DNA of 64,000 bases. It comes from Roridomyces roridus (lineage: Eukaryota > Basidiomycota > Agaricomycetes > Agaricales > Mycenaceae). A model generated the notes under the pieces. That model saw nothing but the letters and a program-made list of their open reading frames with translations. It was not told where the DNA came from and did no database searches. A program made the position numbers and the translations under genes. Positions 61,821 through 64,000 of the stretch are shown piece after piece; position 1 is the stretch's first letter; each line of letters opens with the position of its first letter. The stretch lies in assembly GCA_029378245.1 (NCBI GenBank), contig JARKIF010000001.1, forward strand, positions 2,046,001 through 2,110,000, in the 5' to 3' direction.

Positions 61821-63141
61821 GTGTCGGCTACTCGGAGCCGGAGTCCCGAAGGAAAGCAAGCATCCCAATATGGTTCGATCATCAAATCACAACTTGAACC
61901 TAAACCATCCGCACAGATTCCACAGAAAACCTATTCCGCACTGGGTTCCCTTTTTCCTCGTGAAAGGACCTTATCGCGTCAGGCACCACCAACGCGTCAT
62001 CCACTAAAGCGCCCGAGCCGTGGGGTTGAACCCGTAAAAAATCTACTGGGAAGCAGGCCTCGTGTACGGTTACTATCTCTTGGGGCCGCTCCTTCCGTCT
62101 CGAAACGACCCTTCTCCAATATTTCACTGAATTCGATCCATGGCGCTCCTTTGAATTCTGAGAGCCGATACCGATGCCACCGGGAGAGCAGGGCTCCTTG
62201 CGAATATTGGCGCAATATTAATTGCTGGACAACATGTGTTGATTGCGAGAAGACTAAACTGACATTGTGGGGTAGCCCTGGCGGCGTTTCTTGCTCCGGA
62301 TTCTGCTCTTCAGCCACAGAGAATCCCGGGATCCAGGCTTGGGGGGCATCAAACTGGCTCATGTGCTGGCTGGCGATCGACTTCGAATTCAACACCAATC
62401 GACATTCAACTTCCGCCGAGCTGAACAGCCGAAATCAGGTTCATTCCGCGTCGGCCTGCGAGATCCGAACGCAGAACCACGGGCAGCCGCATCCCACATG
62501 TTCGTCCAGGCAAGAGATTCCTTGCTTTTCACCAGCACCCTCACTCGTACTCGACATACTTGCGATCGGCCAGGAATCCTCCTAATGCCATCCTACAGAC
62601 AGCGTCCGCTACCTGCGAGCATAGTAAAGGTGCACTCTTGTCGTTCACGCTGTCACATCGATATCTAGACCTCTCACATTCATGCCAGTTGGGGGATATA
62701 CGGTGTCATGCCTTCCTTTACAGTAAACCATCCAAATCCATGACCATCGGGGTGGATACAGAGATGGCTGCCCGCTCTCAGAGGAAGGGTCACGCTTTTA
62801 TCGGTCCAGGCAATAACATTGCACGATTGCAATATCTTGCGGTCGAGCCCATATTCACCACCGCGGGCAGCATCCATGATTGCCTTGTCACACTGGGAAA
62901 ACGCCGGTTTTTGATCTGCTGCCATTACGACGACGCTGCGCCGGTTAATCGAGCCTTGAAAAAACTCTTCCCGGGATTCGATTGGCGGGGTGAGCTGGTG
63001 TTAGCCGTTCTAGGACAACCCAGAGTTCTTCAATTCGTCGATGGGACCCGTGTCAAACGAGGGGATGTCAATAGGGCACTGAATCTGTATGCCTCACTGC
63101 TTTTCACTGCTACCCACTCATTCCAAATTTCAGATTCCTAG
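61821..63141 (+). CDS. Protein of unknown function, start uncertain
   Basis: The best supported part begins at ATG 62740 (MTIGVDTEMAARSQRKGHAF) and runs to a stop at 63139-63141: NIARLQYLAVEPIFTTAGSI, HDCLVTLGKRRFLICCHYDD, APVNRALKKLFPGFDWRGEL, VLAVLGQPRVLQFVDGTRVK. The pattern V.P......DCLVT......ICCH.DD..PVNR......P..DWRG-L is one I associate with hypothetical proteins repeated in mushroom genomes; no function is known. Upstream, an open frame from 61821 (SIIKSQLEPKPSAQIPQKTY, CDCEKT-like CWTTCVDCEKTKLTLWGSPG) may be further exons, but no ATG or clean splice to 62740 was found. The 134-residue ORF from 62740 is the conservative model. Confidence 0.4.
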
Positions 63142-64000
63142 CGCAAGCTTTAGCCAAAATCAATGAGGATGAAGACATCCCGGCGTCTATGGGAACTGAG
63201 CGTGTTTGAATTTACAAGTTCCCAAATTCTGTACTCGTTCTCATGATATTGATATATGCTTTTTTCCGTTGCACATTCGGAGGATGCTTCCAAGCCCATG
63301 GAGAGTGAGGTCTTCGGAAAGCCTTATTATCGGTTGTGGAACGGGTGAAAGGGAGCAGTGCAGGCCGGGGTCGGGCATGAGGAGTAATGAGGGTCCGCTG
63401 GGAGGAGGAAAGCGCGGTGGTGACTTCATCGGAGATAAAGCTCTTTGAGCCGGACGACACTGGCCAATGACTCGTACCGCTGGATAAATCCAAAGAAACT
63501 TTCATTCATCACGGGGAGAAAGACCGGCGCGGGATGCCCTTAACAAACGTCTGTGCTTGTTTGAACAGGAGCGCAGGTTTCTGAGGGCTTCTCGGTGCGA
63601 GTACATGCAGTTGGTGGCTACGGGAGACGTCGAGAATGGGGCAGGGAAGAGGAGGCTTATAACGCAATTTGGAGCCAGGATCCCCGACGCCATGTGAGGC
63701 GTGCCACCATCGTGGTGAAATGTGTTGACAGCGCAAAGACGAAAAAAATAAGAAACGACGTGGAATCCCATGGACGCACCCGAAAGCGCCGACAACGAAC
63801 CGGCGTCCTTCTTATGATCTGGGGCAGTCGCGTGCTCTTCCTTTATCTTCCAAGCGCATCCGTCTTCTGGGACCCGCGGGTTATAGCTCTTTCTTTTTGA
63901 CCATTCGACAAATACCTCCTGCTGAGACTATGGAGAGCGTGAGGGAGGATGAATTGAAAAAGAAGAGAATACATACAAGCCTAGCCTCGAGAGGTGTCGG
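63142..64000. other. No supported gene
   Basis: Open frames on both strands lack motifs. A stretch at 63490-63560 reads FIHHGEKDRRGMPLTNVCAC-like but is not recognised. Confidence 0.3.

Overview
The window reads as gene-poor, transposon-rich nuclear DNA of a mushroom-forming basidiomycete (Agaricomycetes; genus not determinable here). The evidence is: many introns of about 45-85 nt with GT..AG borders and short, often phase-0 exons; gene families typical of that class (F-box/LRR, MYND-finger and DUF6534-type membrane proteins, T5orf172 proteins); a Plavaka-type DNA transposon; a Ty1/copia element; and a TET/JBP-like dioxygenase relic. No rRNA genes, convincing tRNA genes, CRISPR arrays or bacterial operons were seen.

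Layout. 1-2 kb: 3' part of an anion:cation symporter-type MFS transporter. 2-13 kb: almost no intact genes; dispersed and inverted repeats, a SNF2 helicase fragment, two diverged copies of an unrecognised gene, low-complexity Ser/Ala (or, on the other strand, acidic Glu/Leu) repeats and a 314-bp MITE. 13.4-20.9 kb: a host gene split by a full-length copia element (two 280-bp LTRs with one mismatch, TSD CAAGC), which itself carries a nested 856-bp element that supplies the polyprotein stop codon. 22 kb: an intact-looking T5orf172 gene. 23-34 kb: a gene graveyard with fragments of F-box, MYND, GDP-sugar transporter, KRE6/SKN1-type GH16, T5orf172 and ATR/Mec1-type kinase genes, plus a 768-bp hAT-like element inside an F-box relic. 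34.5-37.1 kb: a many-intron DUF6534 membrane-protein gene and a small unknown gene. 38 kb: a hAT-type transposase relic. 39.8-47.8 kb: a MYND-finger gene cut in two, at a 2-bp GA duplication, by a 5.78-kb Plavaka element that carries a transposase and a divergently transcribed second gene. 48-49 kb: a TET/JBP-like dioxygenase relic. 49.7-63 kb: the best-preserved genic stretch, with F-box/LRR genes, a large coiled-coil gene whose middle contains a 404-bp exon-intron cassette repeated three times, and two genes of unknown function.

How the parts relate. The window looks like a rapidly rearranging region where expanded families (F-box, MYND, T5orf172) are copied, broken and re-used as transposon targets. 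The standout observations are the Plavaka element with a second gene (its transposase lacks a central block, while the split MYND gene reads in frame if the element is removed); the young copia element with a nested insertion; the triplicated exon cassette; and a recurring hairpin-containing 5' module shared by otherwise unrelated genes. Domain names rest on motifs recognised by eye; no database search was possible.
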